Source: Planctomycetota bacterium (GTDB lineage Bacteria; Planctomycetota; UBA1135; UBA2386). From it: 64,000 nucleotides of DNA. This document shows positions 34,986 through 43,298 of the stretch, piece by piece. The notes beneath the pieces were generated by a model, which was given only the letters and a program-made list of their open reading frames with translations, ran no database searches and was not told where the DNA came from. The translations under genes and the position numbers were made by a program. The DNA lies in the NCBI GenBank assembly GCA_020638655.1, contig JACKIC010000002.1:124001-188000 (forward strand). Reading direction: 5' to 3'. Positions within the stretch are counted from its first letter, which is position 1, and each line of letters starts with the position of its first letter.

Positions 34986-35960
34986 ATGAAGACGACCCTT
35001 GTGATGTTGACCGCCCTGGGCGCCCTGGCCGCCCTCGCGCCGGCTCAGGTGGCGAAGGGGGCGACCCCGCCTTCCTTCACGTTCGAGAAGGTCTGGAACG
35101 ACGGGCCGGCGTCCTTCGACGACCTCGCCGGCAAGGTCGTGATCCTCGACTTCGCACAGACCTGGTGAGGCCCCTGCAAGGCGGCCGTCCCGCACCTCAA
35201 CGAACTGCACGAGAAGTTCGCGGAGCGGGGGCTGCTGATCATCGGCGTGTCCGATGAAGCCGAAAGTCTGATCGAAGATACGTTCATCACCAAGCTGGGA
35301 GCGAAGTACCCCTTCCTCAAGGCGAAGGGCGTCAACGAGCTGTACGGCATCAAGTTCTTCCCGAGCGTGTTCAGCATCGACCCGAGCGGCACCGTGCATT
35401 CGGTGCCCGACGATCGCATGCCGTCCGAGTCGGAGATCGAGGCGATGCTGCAGTCGGTGACCCTGGCGCCCAAGCTGCCCGACGACTCCCGCTACGACGC
35501 GCTGCGTACGATGTGGGACAAGAAGGACTACGGCAAGGTGCGTGACTACCTCACCAAGATGCTCGCCGCGGACAACCTCGACGCCGAGATGCGCGAGGTC
35601 TACGAGACGCAGCAGAAGGCGCTCGACGACAAGGTCAAGGCGCAGGTGGCGCGCGTCGCCAAGCTCGCCGCCGGACCGGACTACTACTCTGCCAAGGAGG
35701 CCCTCGAGAAGCTCAGCAAGGAGTGGAAGGGCTTCTCCGTCGCCGAGGAGGCCGACAAGGCGCTCGACACCTTCAAGAGCGACTCCGACATCAAGAAGGA
35801 GATCGCCGCGGGCAAGGCGCTGGCCAAGCTGCTCGACAAGTACGACCGCAGCAAGATCAGCCAGGCGAAGAAGCTCATGGAAGAGCTGCCGAAGTTCGCG
35901 AAGAAGTACGAGTACACGTACGCGGGTCAGCAGGCCCTGAAGATGGCGAACGGCAAGTAG
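34986..35960 (+). CDS. Selenocysteine-containing thioredoxin-like (TlpA/redoxin) exported protein (in-frame TGA 35166-35168)
   Basis: 324 residues with Sec61 from TGA. The signal peptide ends ALAPAQ. The thioredoxin-fold active site reads VVILDFAQTW-Sec-GPC, so the usual WCxPC first Cys is Sec and the second is Cys64. The downstream fold is normal: AAVPHLNELHEKF, LLIIGVSDEAE, and GIKFFPSVFSIDPSG with the cis-Pro. A helical Lys/Ala/Glu-rich extension from about residue 170 to 324 looks like a TPR-like or coiled domain. Homology continues directly across the TGA. It is exported, so it probably acts in extracytoplasmic disulfide or peroxide reduction, perhaps with the peroxiredoxins. Two short conventional fragments would otherwise be called. 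Confidence 0.92.
35167..35198 (+). promoter_or_regulatory. Weak candidate SECIS for Sec61 of thioredoxin-like gene
   Basis: GAGG 35167-35170 can pair with CCTC 35195-35198, and GCGG 35181-35184 with CCGC 35190-35193, leaving loop CCGTC that begins 16 nt after the TGA. Several alternative GC-rich folds compete, so the structure is less certain than for the peroxiredoxin. Confidence 0.4.
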
Positions 35961-35963
35961 CGC

Positions 35964-36756
35964 TTGCCGTCCGTTCTGGTGATCCGGCGCGGCGGTCTCG
36001 GCGACACGCTGCTGGTGTTGCCGCTGCTGCGCGCGCTGCGCCGCGCCCACCCGGGCGCGGCGCTGCACCTCGCCGGCGTGCCGGACTACGGGGCGATCCT
36101 CGCCGCCCACGGCGCCGTCGATGCCGTGCGCCGCGCCGAGGACCTCGAGCTGTGGTGGCCCGAGCGCGCGCGTCGGCACCTGGCCCCGTTCGCGCTCGTC
36201 GTCGGGGACGAGCCCGGGCTCGTGCAGGTGCCGCTCGAGCCGGCGCGCAGCGAGCGCGGCGTGCCGTTCGGGCTGCAGCTGGCGCGCCAGGCGGGGCTCG
36301 CACCGCGCTGGCCCGACGACGCGTGGTTGTCGCCGCCGCGCGCGCCGGCCAGGGCCGCTGGTGTTCGCCCCGGCAGCGGCGGTCGCGCCAGTGCTGGCCG
36401 CGGCAGCACTGGCTGCAGCTCGCGGCGCGCACGCAGGAGAGTTGCGCGTCGTGCTCGGCCCGGTCGAGCTCGAACGCGACGACCCGCGCGGCTGGCCGTG
36501 GCCGGTGCCGGTCTCGTTCCTGGTCGGGCGCACGCCGCTGCAGCTCGCCGACGACCTCGCCGCGGCCGACGCCTTCGTCGGCAACGACAGCGGCGCCACG
36601 CACCTCGCCGCGATGCTCGGGGTGCCGACGGTCGCGGTGTTCGGTCCGACCGACCCCGAGGTCTGGGCGCCCGTGGGGCCGCACGTGCGTGTGGTCGGCG
36701 GCGACATGCTGAGCTTTCCCGAGGTGGGCGCGGTCGCCGCGGCGCTCGGTGCCTGA
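35964..36756 (+). pseudogene. Glycosyltransferase family 9 (heptosyltransferase-like), frameshifted
   Basis: The N-terminal part from TTG 35964 reads VLVIRRGGLGDTLLVLPLLRA, the GT9 donor-side start. The C-terminal part reads FVGNDSGATHLAAMLGVPTV and FGPTDPEVWAPVGPHV, the GT9 signature, but in another frame. The first frame holds to about 36350. GPLVFAPAA continues in the +1 frame. A short stretch around 36374-36439 looks family-like only in the third frame (RQCWPRQHWLQLAARTQ), and the +1 frame resumes to the stop at 36756. This needs two or three indels. The total length, about 264 residues, is also shorter than the usual 320-350. Either a decayed gene or local sequence errors. Confidence 0.7.
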
Positions 36757-37227
36757 CTACGGCAGCCGCGCCCGCACGCGTTCCCAGTAGCGATCGGTCT
36801 TGGGGTTCTCGTGGCCCTTGGGGCCGCCGTTGTGCACGCGCGCGATGCGCTCGGCGTCGCCGTCGCGCCACGCGTCGGGCGCCCACTTCTGCATGTAGGC
36901 GTCGATCACGCGCTCGGCGTAGGCGCGCCGGCGGCAGTCCTGGTAGTCGCCGCCGAGTTCGGGCCGGAACGCGACCGCGTCCTGCCAGTAGACGCGGTGG
37001 ATCTGGTAGGGCCCGATCGCCTGGCCGCCGTCGCCGTCGGGCGGGGCGTCGCGCCCGCTGCTCTCGACGAAACGGATCGCGTCGAGGATCTCCTCGCGCG
37101 ACCAGCGTCGGGTGTCCGTGCCGCCGGCGAACCACCACAGCGCGCCGAGCAGCAGCGCGGCCACGGCGATGCGCAGGCCGCGGTTGCGCGGTCCGAGAAG
37201 CGAGCGCAGGTGCCGGCGCAACCTCAT
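36757..37227 (-). CDS. Invertebrate-type (destabilase-like) lysozyme-like protein
   Basis: 156 residues with an N-terminal membrane anchor or uncleaved signal (IAVAALLLGALWWFAGG). The C-terminal domain matches the i-type lysozyme pattern: ILDAIRFVESSGRD, QAIGPYQIHRVYWQDAV, DYQDCRRRAYAERVIDAYM, RIARVHNGGPKGHEN and TDRYWERVRARL. Animal enzymes have ESGC, SLSCGPYQI..YW.DC and ARIHNGGP in the same order. The Glu in FVESSG is the candidate catalytic acid. Most of the disulfide Cys of the animal proteins are replaced here. Peptidoglycan cleavage is inferred from the fold. The gene sits intact between two frameshifted genes. Confidence 0.75.
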   Translation of the reverse strand: MRLRRHLRSLLGPRNRGLRIAVAALLLGALWWFAGGTDTRRWSREEILDAIRFVESSGRDAPPDGDGGQAIGPYQIHRVYWQDAVAFRPELGGDYQDCRRRAYAERVIDAYMQKWAPDAWRDGDAERIARVHNGGPKGHENPKTDRYWERVRARLP

Positions 37228-38747
37228 GGCGACAGCATCGCGCGCGCGACGACGTTTGCCAGCCGCAGCGCCCCGGGGCGCAGGTAGTAGCGGGTCAGGG
37301 CCCGCAGGGTCGCAGCCCCGGCGCGATGCCCGGGCAGCCAGGGGGGCAGGGGGCGCGGACGGAACGGGGCCTCGATCACGCAGCGGCGCACGGGCGGCAT
37401 GCCCGGCAGGCCGCGCGACCAGCCGGCGCCGTGCTCGATCGCGGCGTCGCCGGGAACGCCCCACGGTGTGCTGCCCAGGCCGTAGCCGAGGCCGGTCCAG
37501 GTGTTGATCGCGACGGTGCCGTGCGGCAACGCGGCGATCGCGGGTCGACATCGCCCGCCGCGCGGCGAGCACGCGCGGCGGGGCGAACACGTAGGCCGAC
37601 AGCGCGCCGTAGACGTGGTCGCGCGCGGTGATCGTAGCCTGCGCGCAGAAGTCCGCCTCGCCGGCGTCGAGCGGCAGTTCGAGCACGACCGGCGCGAAGT
37701 GCTCGCTGCGCAGCAGCGCCGCGTCGCGGCGCAGGTCGAGGTCCCGGCGCAGGCTCGGCGGCAGCTCCGTTCCCTGGCTGGGTCGGCCGGTCGCGGCGGC
37801 GAACGCGTGCGCCGCGGCGGGATGGAAGGGCGCGCGCGCCGGCAGCGCCGCGAGCGCGCCCTGCAGCAGGTCGAGGAACACCTCGCGCTGCGGCCAGCGG
37901 CGCGACGTCAGCAGCAGCCGCGGCGCGAGGCACGTGGCGCCGCCGTTCATCGCCGTGAACGCCGCGAGCTGCCGCGCGACGTGTTGCAGCTCGGCGTCGC
38001 GCCACGCGCCCGGGACGAGCAGCGCCGGTGTGACGCAGCCGACCTCGGCGGTCAGGGACTTGCCGCGCAGACCCGGATCGTCGCGCAGCGCCAGCCAGGT
38101 CGCGGTGCTGCCGGTGAGGTGTACGGCGGTCACGTGCGGGTCTTGCGCGAGCTGGCGGCCGAGCTGCGCGTCGCCGCAGACGAGCTGCAGTACGCCGAGT
38201 TCGCGCAGCGGTGCGAGCGCGGCCTCGAAGTGCGGCAACAACGGCGCGTGCAGGGGGCTGCACTTGAGCAGCACGGCGCGACCGTGCCAGAACACCTGCT
38301 GCAGAGCGTCGAGCAGTGGCGTCGAGGTGACGTTGCCGGCGCCGAGCACGAGCGCGAGGCCGCCGAGGCGGGGCGGCTCCGGCGCGGTGGAAGTGGTGTC
38401 CTCGACGAGTTCGGCGCGGTAGCCGCGCAACAGCAGTCCGTCCGCGAGGCCGCGCGCGGGCACGGCGTCCAGCCGGGCCTCGGGTTTGGCCGTCGGCGCG
38501 CGCTGGTGGCCTTCGACCAGCGCCAGCAGCCGCGCGACCGGCAGCGGGCCGCTGGCCCACTCTTCGGCCGGCGCGTGCGGCTGGGCCTGCCAGCCCTTGG
38601 CGCGCAGGCTGGCGCCGACCAGCCGTCGGCCGCCGCGCCGACGCTGCGCCGGCAGGCGGCCGCGAGCTGCGCGAAGAACGCCGCGTCGCGGCAGGGCAGT
38701 TCGTGCCCGGCCGCGGCCAGCGCAGCCAGCTCGGCGGCGGTCACCAT
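37224..38747 (-). pseudogene. Aldehyde dehydrogenase family protein, two frameshifts
   Basis: Three reading frames each carry part of one aldehyde-dehydrogenase-like protein. The N-terminus starts at ATG 38747 (MVTAAELAALAAAGHELPC) and shifts near 38615. The middle includes the nucleotide-binding GLALVLGAGNVTSTPLLDAL, VTAVHLTGSTATWLAL and the catalytic Cys in MNGGATCLAPRLLL. A second shift near 37550 leads to the C-terminal HGTVAINTWTGLGYGLGSTP. No single frame holds the whole protein. The composition is well conserved despite the shifts, which favours either recent decay or assembly error. The last bases overlap the lysozyme-like gene start. Confidence 0.7.
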
Positions 38748-38826
38748 CGCGGCAGCTGAGCGGATCGTGGGCGCGGCGGCAACGTCGGGGCTGGACTCGG
38801 TCGCGGGCGGGGGCGACGCTGCCCGC

Positions 38827-40614
38827 ATGCGAACGGCAACCGCCCTCGTCGCGTTCCTCGCCGCCGCTGCGCTGGCCGCGCAGCAGGCGCCCGTGCCGCT
38901 CGGCGCCAAGGTCGACGCGCGCTTCACCGACTGCCGCTGGTCGCCGCGGCGCCTGCACGAGCTCGGCGCGGGCGCCGCGACCGTCGTATACTTCACGACC
39001 GTCGACTGCCCGATCGCGAAGCGCTACCTGCCGCGCATCGGTGCCCTGGCCGCCGACTTCGCCGCACGCGGCGTGGTCACGCTGGTCGTCAACGTCGGCG
39101 CCGGCGACCTGCTGGTCGACGCGGCCGGACAGGTGGTGAAGGCCGCACCGGCGGCGGTGTTCGGCAAGGACTTCGACCTGTCGCTGGCCGCCGCGTGCGG
39201 CGTCGACCGCACCTGCGCGGCGGTGGTGCTCGACGCGCAACAACAGCTCGTCTACCGCGGCCGCGTCGACGATCAGTACGGCTACACGGGTGCGCGCGAG
39301 CAGGCGTCGCGCGACGACCTGCGCCTGGCGCTCGACGACGTGCTCGCCGGCCGACCCGTCGCCGTCGCCGAGACCGAAGTGCTCGGCTGCGCGGTGACGC
39401 CGCCGGCGGCGCCGCCGGGCGGCGACGCACCGACCTACGCGCGCGACGTCGCGCCGCTGCTGCAGAAGCACTGCCAGGAGTGCCACCGGCCCGGCGGCGA
39501 AGGGCCGTTCTCGCTGCTGACCGAGGCCGAGGCCAAGAAGCACGGCGCGATGCTCGCCGAGGTGACCGCGCAGGGCCGCATGCCGCTGTGGTACGGCGAC
39601 AGCCACCACGGCGACTTCGTCAACCGCCGCGCGATGTCGGGCGAGGAGCGGCAGACGTTGTCGGCCTGGTTCGCCGCGGGCATGCCGAGCGGTGACGCCG
39701 CGGACCTGCCGCCGCCGCGCGAGCTGCCGACCGGCGACTGGCGCATCGGCAAGCCCGACCTCGTGCTCTCGCCGCTGGGGCGCGTCAAGCTGCCGGCCGA
39801 CGGCATCGTGCCCTACCAGTACTTCGTGCTGCCGTACCGCTTCGAGCAGGACACCTGGATCGAGGCGATCGAGATCAAACCCGAGAACCCCGCAGTGCTG
39901 CACCACTGCAACCTCGCGCGCATCACCGGCACGCGCTTCTCGCAGGACGGGTTCATCACCGGCTACGTGCCCGGCGGCGACCCGCACGTGCTCGATCCGG
40001 GCACCGCGGTGCGCATCCCGGCGGGCTCGGCGCTGGCGCTGCAGGCGCACTACGTGACCACGGGTGAACCGCAGACCGACCGGATCTCGGTGGGGCTGCG
40101 TTTCCCGCGCGTGCCGGTGCAGAAGGAGATGCAGGTCACGATCCTCACCAACCTGCGGTTCGCGATCCCGCCCGGCGCGATGGCGTTTCCCGTGCGCGCG
40201 GCCAAGAAGCTGCGCGACGACGCGGTCGGCATCGGGCTGTTCGTGCACATGCACGTGCGCGGCCGCGACATGACCGTGGTCGCGGAGGCGCCCGACGGCA
40301 CGCAGGAGACGCTGCTCGTCGTGCCCAACTACAACTTCGACTGGCAGCAGAGTTACCGCTGGGCGCCGAACGTGCGGCGCTTCGCCAAGGGCACGCGGCT
40401 CGACGCGCTCGCCCACTACGACAACTCGGCGTGGAACCCGTTCAACCCGGACCCCGAGGCGACGGTGAAGTTCGGGCTGCAGACCGCCGACGAGATGATG
40501 TACGCGTTCCTGTTCTGGACGAAGGAACACGAAGCGCTCGACCTGCGCGTCGATCCGCACAACGGACACGTGCTCGGCGCGAACGGCGACGCCGCGCGGG
40601 ACGGCGGCCGGTGA
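38827..40614 (+). CDS. Redoxin / cytochrome c / Cu type II monooxygenase-like fusion protein
   Basis: 595 residues with signal peptide (ALVAFLAAAALAAQ). Three parts are visible. Residues 20-180 form a thioredoxin-like fold (VVYFTTVDCPIAKRYLPRIG, a TlpA/AhpC-related VDCP motif). Cys216, Cys219 and His220 in HCQECHRPGGEGPF bind a c-type heme. From about 300 the protein resembles copper type II ascorbate-dependent monooxygenase domains, with the His motifs AVLHHCNLARI, ALQAHYVTTGEP and LFVHMHVRGRD. Copper binding is inferred from the His pattern. It is an exported redox protein, in the same block as the selenoproteins. The next gene overlaps by GTGA. Confidence 0.8.
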   Translation: MRTATALVAFLAAAALAAQQAPVPLGAKVDARFTDCRWSPRRLHELGAGAATVVYFTTVDCPIAKRYLPRIGALAADFAARGVVTLVVNVGAGDLLVDAAGQVVKAAPAAVFGKDFDLSLAAACGVDRTCAAVVLDAQQQLVYRGRVDDQYGYTGAREQASRDDLRLALDDVLAGRPVAVAETEVLGCAVTPPAAPPGGDAPTYARDVAPLLQKHCQECHRPGGEGPFSLLTEAEAKKHGAMLAEVTAQGRMPLWYGDSHHGDFVNRRAMSGEERQTLSAWFAAGMPSGDAADLPPPRELPTGDWRIGKPDLVLSPLGRVKLPADGIVPYQYFVLPYRFEQDTWIEAIEIKPENPAVLHHCNLARITGTRFSQDGFITGYVPGGDPHVLDPGTAVRIPAGSALALQAHYVTTGEPQTDRISVGLRFPRVPVQKEMQVTILTNLRFAIPPGAMAFPVRAAKKLRDDAVGIGLFVHMHVRGRDMTVVAEAPDGTQETLLVVPNYNFDWQQSYRWAPNVRRFAKGTRLDALAHYDNSAWNPFNPDPEATVKFGLQTADEMMYAFLFWTKEHEALDLRVDPHNGHVLGANGDAARDGGR

Positions 40615-41930
40615 GCGAAGCCCGGCGTCGACTGGCGCTCGGGTGGATCGGTGCGGCGACGGCGGTGTGGATCGCGGTGTTGTTCGCGCGCACGCCCGTA
40701 CCCGGCGAGGACGGCGTCAGTTATCTGTGGATGGCCCAGCAGTTCGCGGCGGGCCGCTGGCACGAAGGCCTCGGCACGGTGTTCCCGCCGGGCTACCCGC
40801 TGCTGCTGGCGCCGTGGTCGTGGTGCGGCGGCGACATCGAGGTCGGCGCGTGCGCGGTCTCGACCGCGTGTGTGCTGCTGGCCCTGTGGCCGCTGTGGCG
40901 CAGCGCCGAGCACCTGCGGCCCGGCGCCGGATTGCCCGCGGCGGTGCTGTTCGTCAGCTCGCCGCTGCTCGGTCGGCTGGCCGCCGAGGCCTACAGCGAG
41001 CCGGCGTTCCTGCTGCTGATGGCGCTCGGCACGTGGCAGGGGCTGCAACAGCGCTGGTGCAGGCTCGGCATGCTCGCCGGACTGGCGTTCTGGGTGCGCC
41101 CCGAGGGGGTGCTGCTGGTGCCGGCGATGCTGCTGCTCGTCGACGACCGCCGCCGGCTGCCCGCGGCCGCGCTGCGCGCCGCCGCCCCGGCGTTGCTCGC
41201 GGTGCTCGCGCTCGGCGCGCTGCGCTGGCTGTCGGGCAACGGTTTCGACGCGCTGCCGATCCACGGTTTCCACGAGCTGCGCGACGACCTGCCCGGGCGC
41301 GGCGCGCTGCTCGCCAACCTGCTCGCGGTGCCTGGGCCGTGGCTCGAGGCGTTCGGCGTCGCGGGTCTGCTCTGTTGGGCCGCGGGCTGGCGATCGCCGC
41401 AGCGCGCGCTGCTCGCCGCGATCGTGCTGCAGATCGCCGTGGTCTGCACGTTCGTGGTGCGGCGCCGGTTCTTCGTCTCGTGCGGCGTCGCGACGGTCGC
41501 GCTCGCGGCGGCGACGCTCGCGCGGATGCCGCGCCGCGGCGCGGCGGCGCTGCTGACGATCGCCGTGCTGCACGGGCTGATCGCGGGCTGGAACGGCGGC
41601 ATCGACGCCGACCGCCGCGCCGAACGGCAGCTCGGTGAATTCCTGCGCACGCAGCTGCGGGGAGGCGACACGATCGCCGGCGACCTGACGCGCGTCTCGT
41701 GGTTCGCGGGGCTGCCGCCGCTGCCACCGCGCCACCACGACGACGAGCAGCTCGCCGCGATGGTCTCGGCCGACGCGGTGCGCTTCGTCGTGCTCGGCGA
41801 ACGGGACCCGTCGCGCCGCGGCCCGCGGCTGCAGGCCGTGCTCACCGCGAGCTTCGTGTCGCTGCCGCTAGCCGACGAGCTCGCCGCCGCCTGCGCGCGC
41901 CGCGGCATCATCGTGTTCGTGCGGCGCTGA
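40611..41930 (+). CDS. Polytopic membrane protein, GT-C glycosyltransferase-like
   Basis: 439 residues with about 9-10 membrane segments, starting at GTG inside the preceding stop (GTGA). The first loop (PVPGEDGVSYLWMAQQFAAG) holds acidic residues just after the first helix, like the ExD-type loop of GT-C enzymes that use lipid-linked sugars. SEPAFLLLMALGTWQGL and AGLAFWVRPEGVLLVP are further family-like segments. The C-terminal ~90 residues are soluble and may face the periplasm. It is likely a mannosyl- or arabinosyl-type transferase, but the acceptor is unknown. The 3' end overlaps the opposing GT87-like gene by 63 bases. Confidence 0.7.
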   Translation: MSEARRRLALGWIGAATAVWIAVLFARTPVPGEDGVSYLWMAQQFAAGRWHEGLGTVFPPGYPLLLAPWSWCGGDIEVGACAVSTACVLLALWPLWRSAEHLRPGAGLPAAVLFVSSPLLGRLAAEAYSEPAFLLLMALGTWQGLQQRWCRLGMLAGLAFWVRPEGVLLVPAMLLLVDDRRRLPAAALRAAAPALLAVLALGALRWLSGNGFDALPIHGFHELRDDLPGRGALLANLLAVPGPWLEAFGVAGLLCWAAGWRSPQRALLAAIVLQIAVVCTFVVRRRFFVSCGVATVALAAATLARMPRRGAAALLTIAVLHGLIAGWNGGIDADRRAERQLGEFLRTQLRGGDTIAGDLTRVSWFAGLPPLPPRHHDDEQLAAMVSADAVRFVVLGERDPSRRGPRLQAVLTASFVSLPLADELAAACARRGIIVFVRR

Positions 41931-43226
41931 GTTCGTGAGTCGCCAGGCGATCAGGGCCGTGGCGAGCAGCAGCGCGATGTCCGACGCCGTGACCACGTAG
42001 AGGCTGTTGAGCCACTCGCTGCGGTCGTCGCCGACGAGGTCGCCGCCCGGCAGGCAACACACGGCCCAGCCGGTCAGCAGCACCACGAGCCAGCCGCGCG
42101 CCGGCTTCGCGGTCGCGGCGCGCTGCAGCAGCAGGAACAACGTCGGCAGCAGCGCGACGTGGTGCGCCTTCCAGCTCAGCGGGCTCAGCAGCACCGACAG
42201 CACCAGCGCGCTGGCGAACAGCCACAGCCTGGCCGCCGGCTGCTCACGCACGCGCCGCGCCGTGCCCAGCACGAGCAGCAGCGCGGCGAGCGAGCAGAGG
42301 CGCACGAGCCAGGCGACCGCGGCCTGAGGCCAGCCCATGCCCGGCGCGACGCCGAGCGCGACACGCGCCGCGAATTCGTCGGGCACGGTGCCGAACCAGC
42401 GCGCGAGTGCGCAGCGCAGCGACTGGTTCATCCACTCGAACGGCGGGAAGTCGAGCGCGGGCACGGCGAACGGGTCGGCCTGCGTGCCCAGGCGCCAGCT
42501 GCCTTCGATCCAGCGCCACCACGGCGCGAGCTCGAAGCGCTGCAGCAAGGCGGTGACGAGCACGAACAGCGCGCCGCCGGCGATCGTCCAGCCCAGCGTG
42601 CGGCGGTGGCCGAGCAGCCAGAACACCGGCAACAGCCACAGCTGCGTCGGCTTGGTGACCAGCGAGAACGCGAGCAGCAGCCCCGCGGGCCGCGCGTGTC
42701 GCCGTTCGGCCAGCCAGAACGCGCCGAGGCACAGGCCGAGGTTGACGATGTTGCCGCCGCCGCCGTGCATGTCGCGCAGCACGAACCGCAGGCCGAGCGC
42801 GAACGTGCCGAGCCACAGCAGTTGCCAGAACCGCGCCGCCGGGGGCGACTTGTCGGGCGGGGCGCGCGGCGTCGTCAGCGAGCGCAGCGCGAGCGCCGCG
42901 GCCAAGAGGCAACCCAGCTGCAGCAGCGCCCAGGCGGCGCGCGCCGCGCGCGTGCCGAGCGCCGCGTCGATCGCCGCGAACGGCATCGTCAACAGCCCGA
43001 ACGACGGCGGATACGGCGCGTGCAGCGGTCGGATCGGCGCGTCGGGGTCGGACTTCCACGGGCCGTAGACGTCTTCGCCGTGCAGCAGTCGCCGACCGAA
43101 CTCGAGGTGGTCGAGGATCACACCCTTCGACTCGCGGCGGCTCGTCGCGCGCGCGACCAGCGCGATCGCGATCGCGAGCCACAGCAGCAGCCAGCCGCGG
43201 CGCAGCAACGGGGGTGGGACGCGCAA
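41868..43226 (-). CDS. GT87-family (DUF2029-like) polytopic glycosyltransferase
   Basis: 452 residues with about 10 to 12 hydrophobic segments. The first extracytoplasmic loop is FGRRLLHGEDVYGPWKSD, then APYPPSFGLLTMPFAAID. GLLLAFSLVTKPTQLWLLPVFWLL is the well-conserved GT87 segment, where a Lys-Pro follows a hydrophobic helix. These enzymes transfer mannose or arabinose from polyprenyl-phosphate to an outer-envelope acceptor. The tail is His/Asp-rich and then Ala/Gly-rich. It overlaps the other membrane glycosyltransferase-like gene tail to tail, so the 41868-41930 overlap should be regarded as convergent coding on both strands. Confidence 0.75.
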   Translation of the reverse strand: MRVPPPLLRRGWLLLWLAIAIALVARATSRRESKGVILDHLEFGRRLLHGEDVYGPWKSDPDAPIRPLHAPYPPSFGLLTMPFAAIDAALGTRAARAAWALLQLGCLLAAALALRSLTTPRAPPDKSPPAARFWQLLWLGTFALGLRFVLRDMHGGGGNIVNLGLCLGAFWLAERRHARPAGLLLAFSLVTKPTQLWLLPVFWLLGHRRTLGWTIAGGALFVLVTALLQRFELAPWWRWIEGSWRLGTQADPFAVPALDFPPFEWMNQSLRCALARWFGTVPDEFAARVALGVAPGMGWPQAAVAWLVRLCSLAALLLVLGTARRVREQPAARLWLFASALVLSVLLSPLSWKAHHVALLPTLFLLLQRAATAKPARGWLVVLLTGWAVCCLPGGDLVGDDRSEWLNSLYVVTASDIALLLATALIAWRLTNSAPHEHDDAAARAGGGELVG

Positions 43227-43298
43227 GCGCGCACGACACCCGACGCGCCGCCGCGGCGCAAGCGGGCACCGGCCGCAGAGGGTGGCGCGCGTCGGGAA

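Noticed and set aside
34399..35168. Sequencing error as explanation of both TGA codons
   Set aside because: Both TGAs replace the catalytic Cys of two unrelated redox families, no frame is disturbed, and the peroxiredoxin has a matching hairpin. Random errors would not select these positions.
36350..36440. Programmed frameshift as explanation for the glycosyltransferase
   Set aside because: More than one shift in different directions is needed, and no slippery heptamer was seen; decay or sequence error is simpler.
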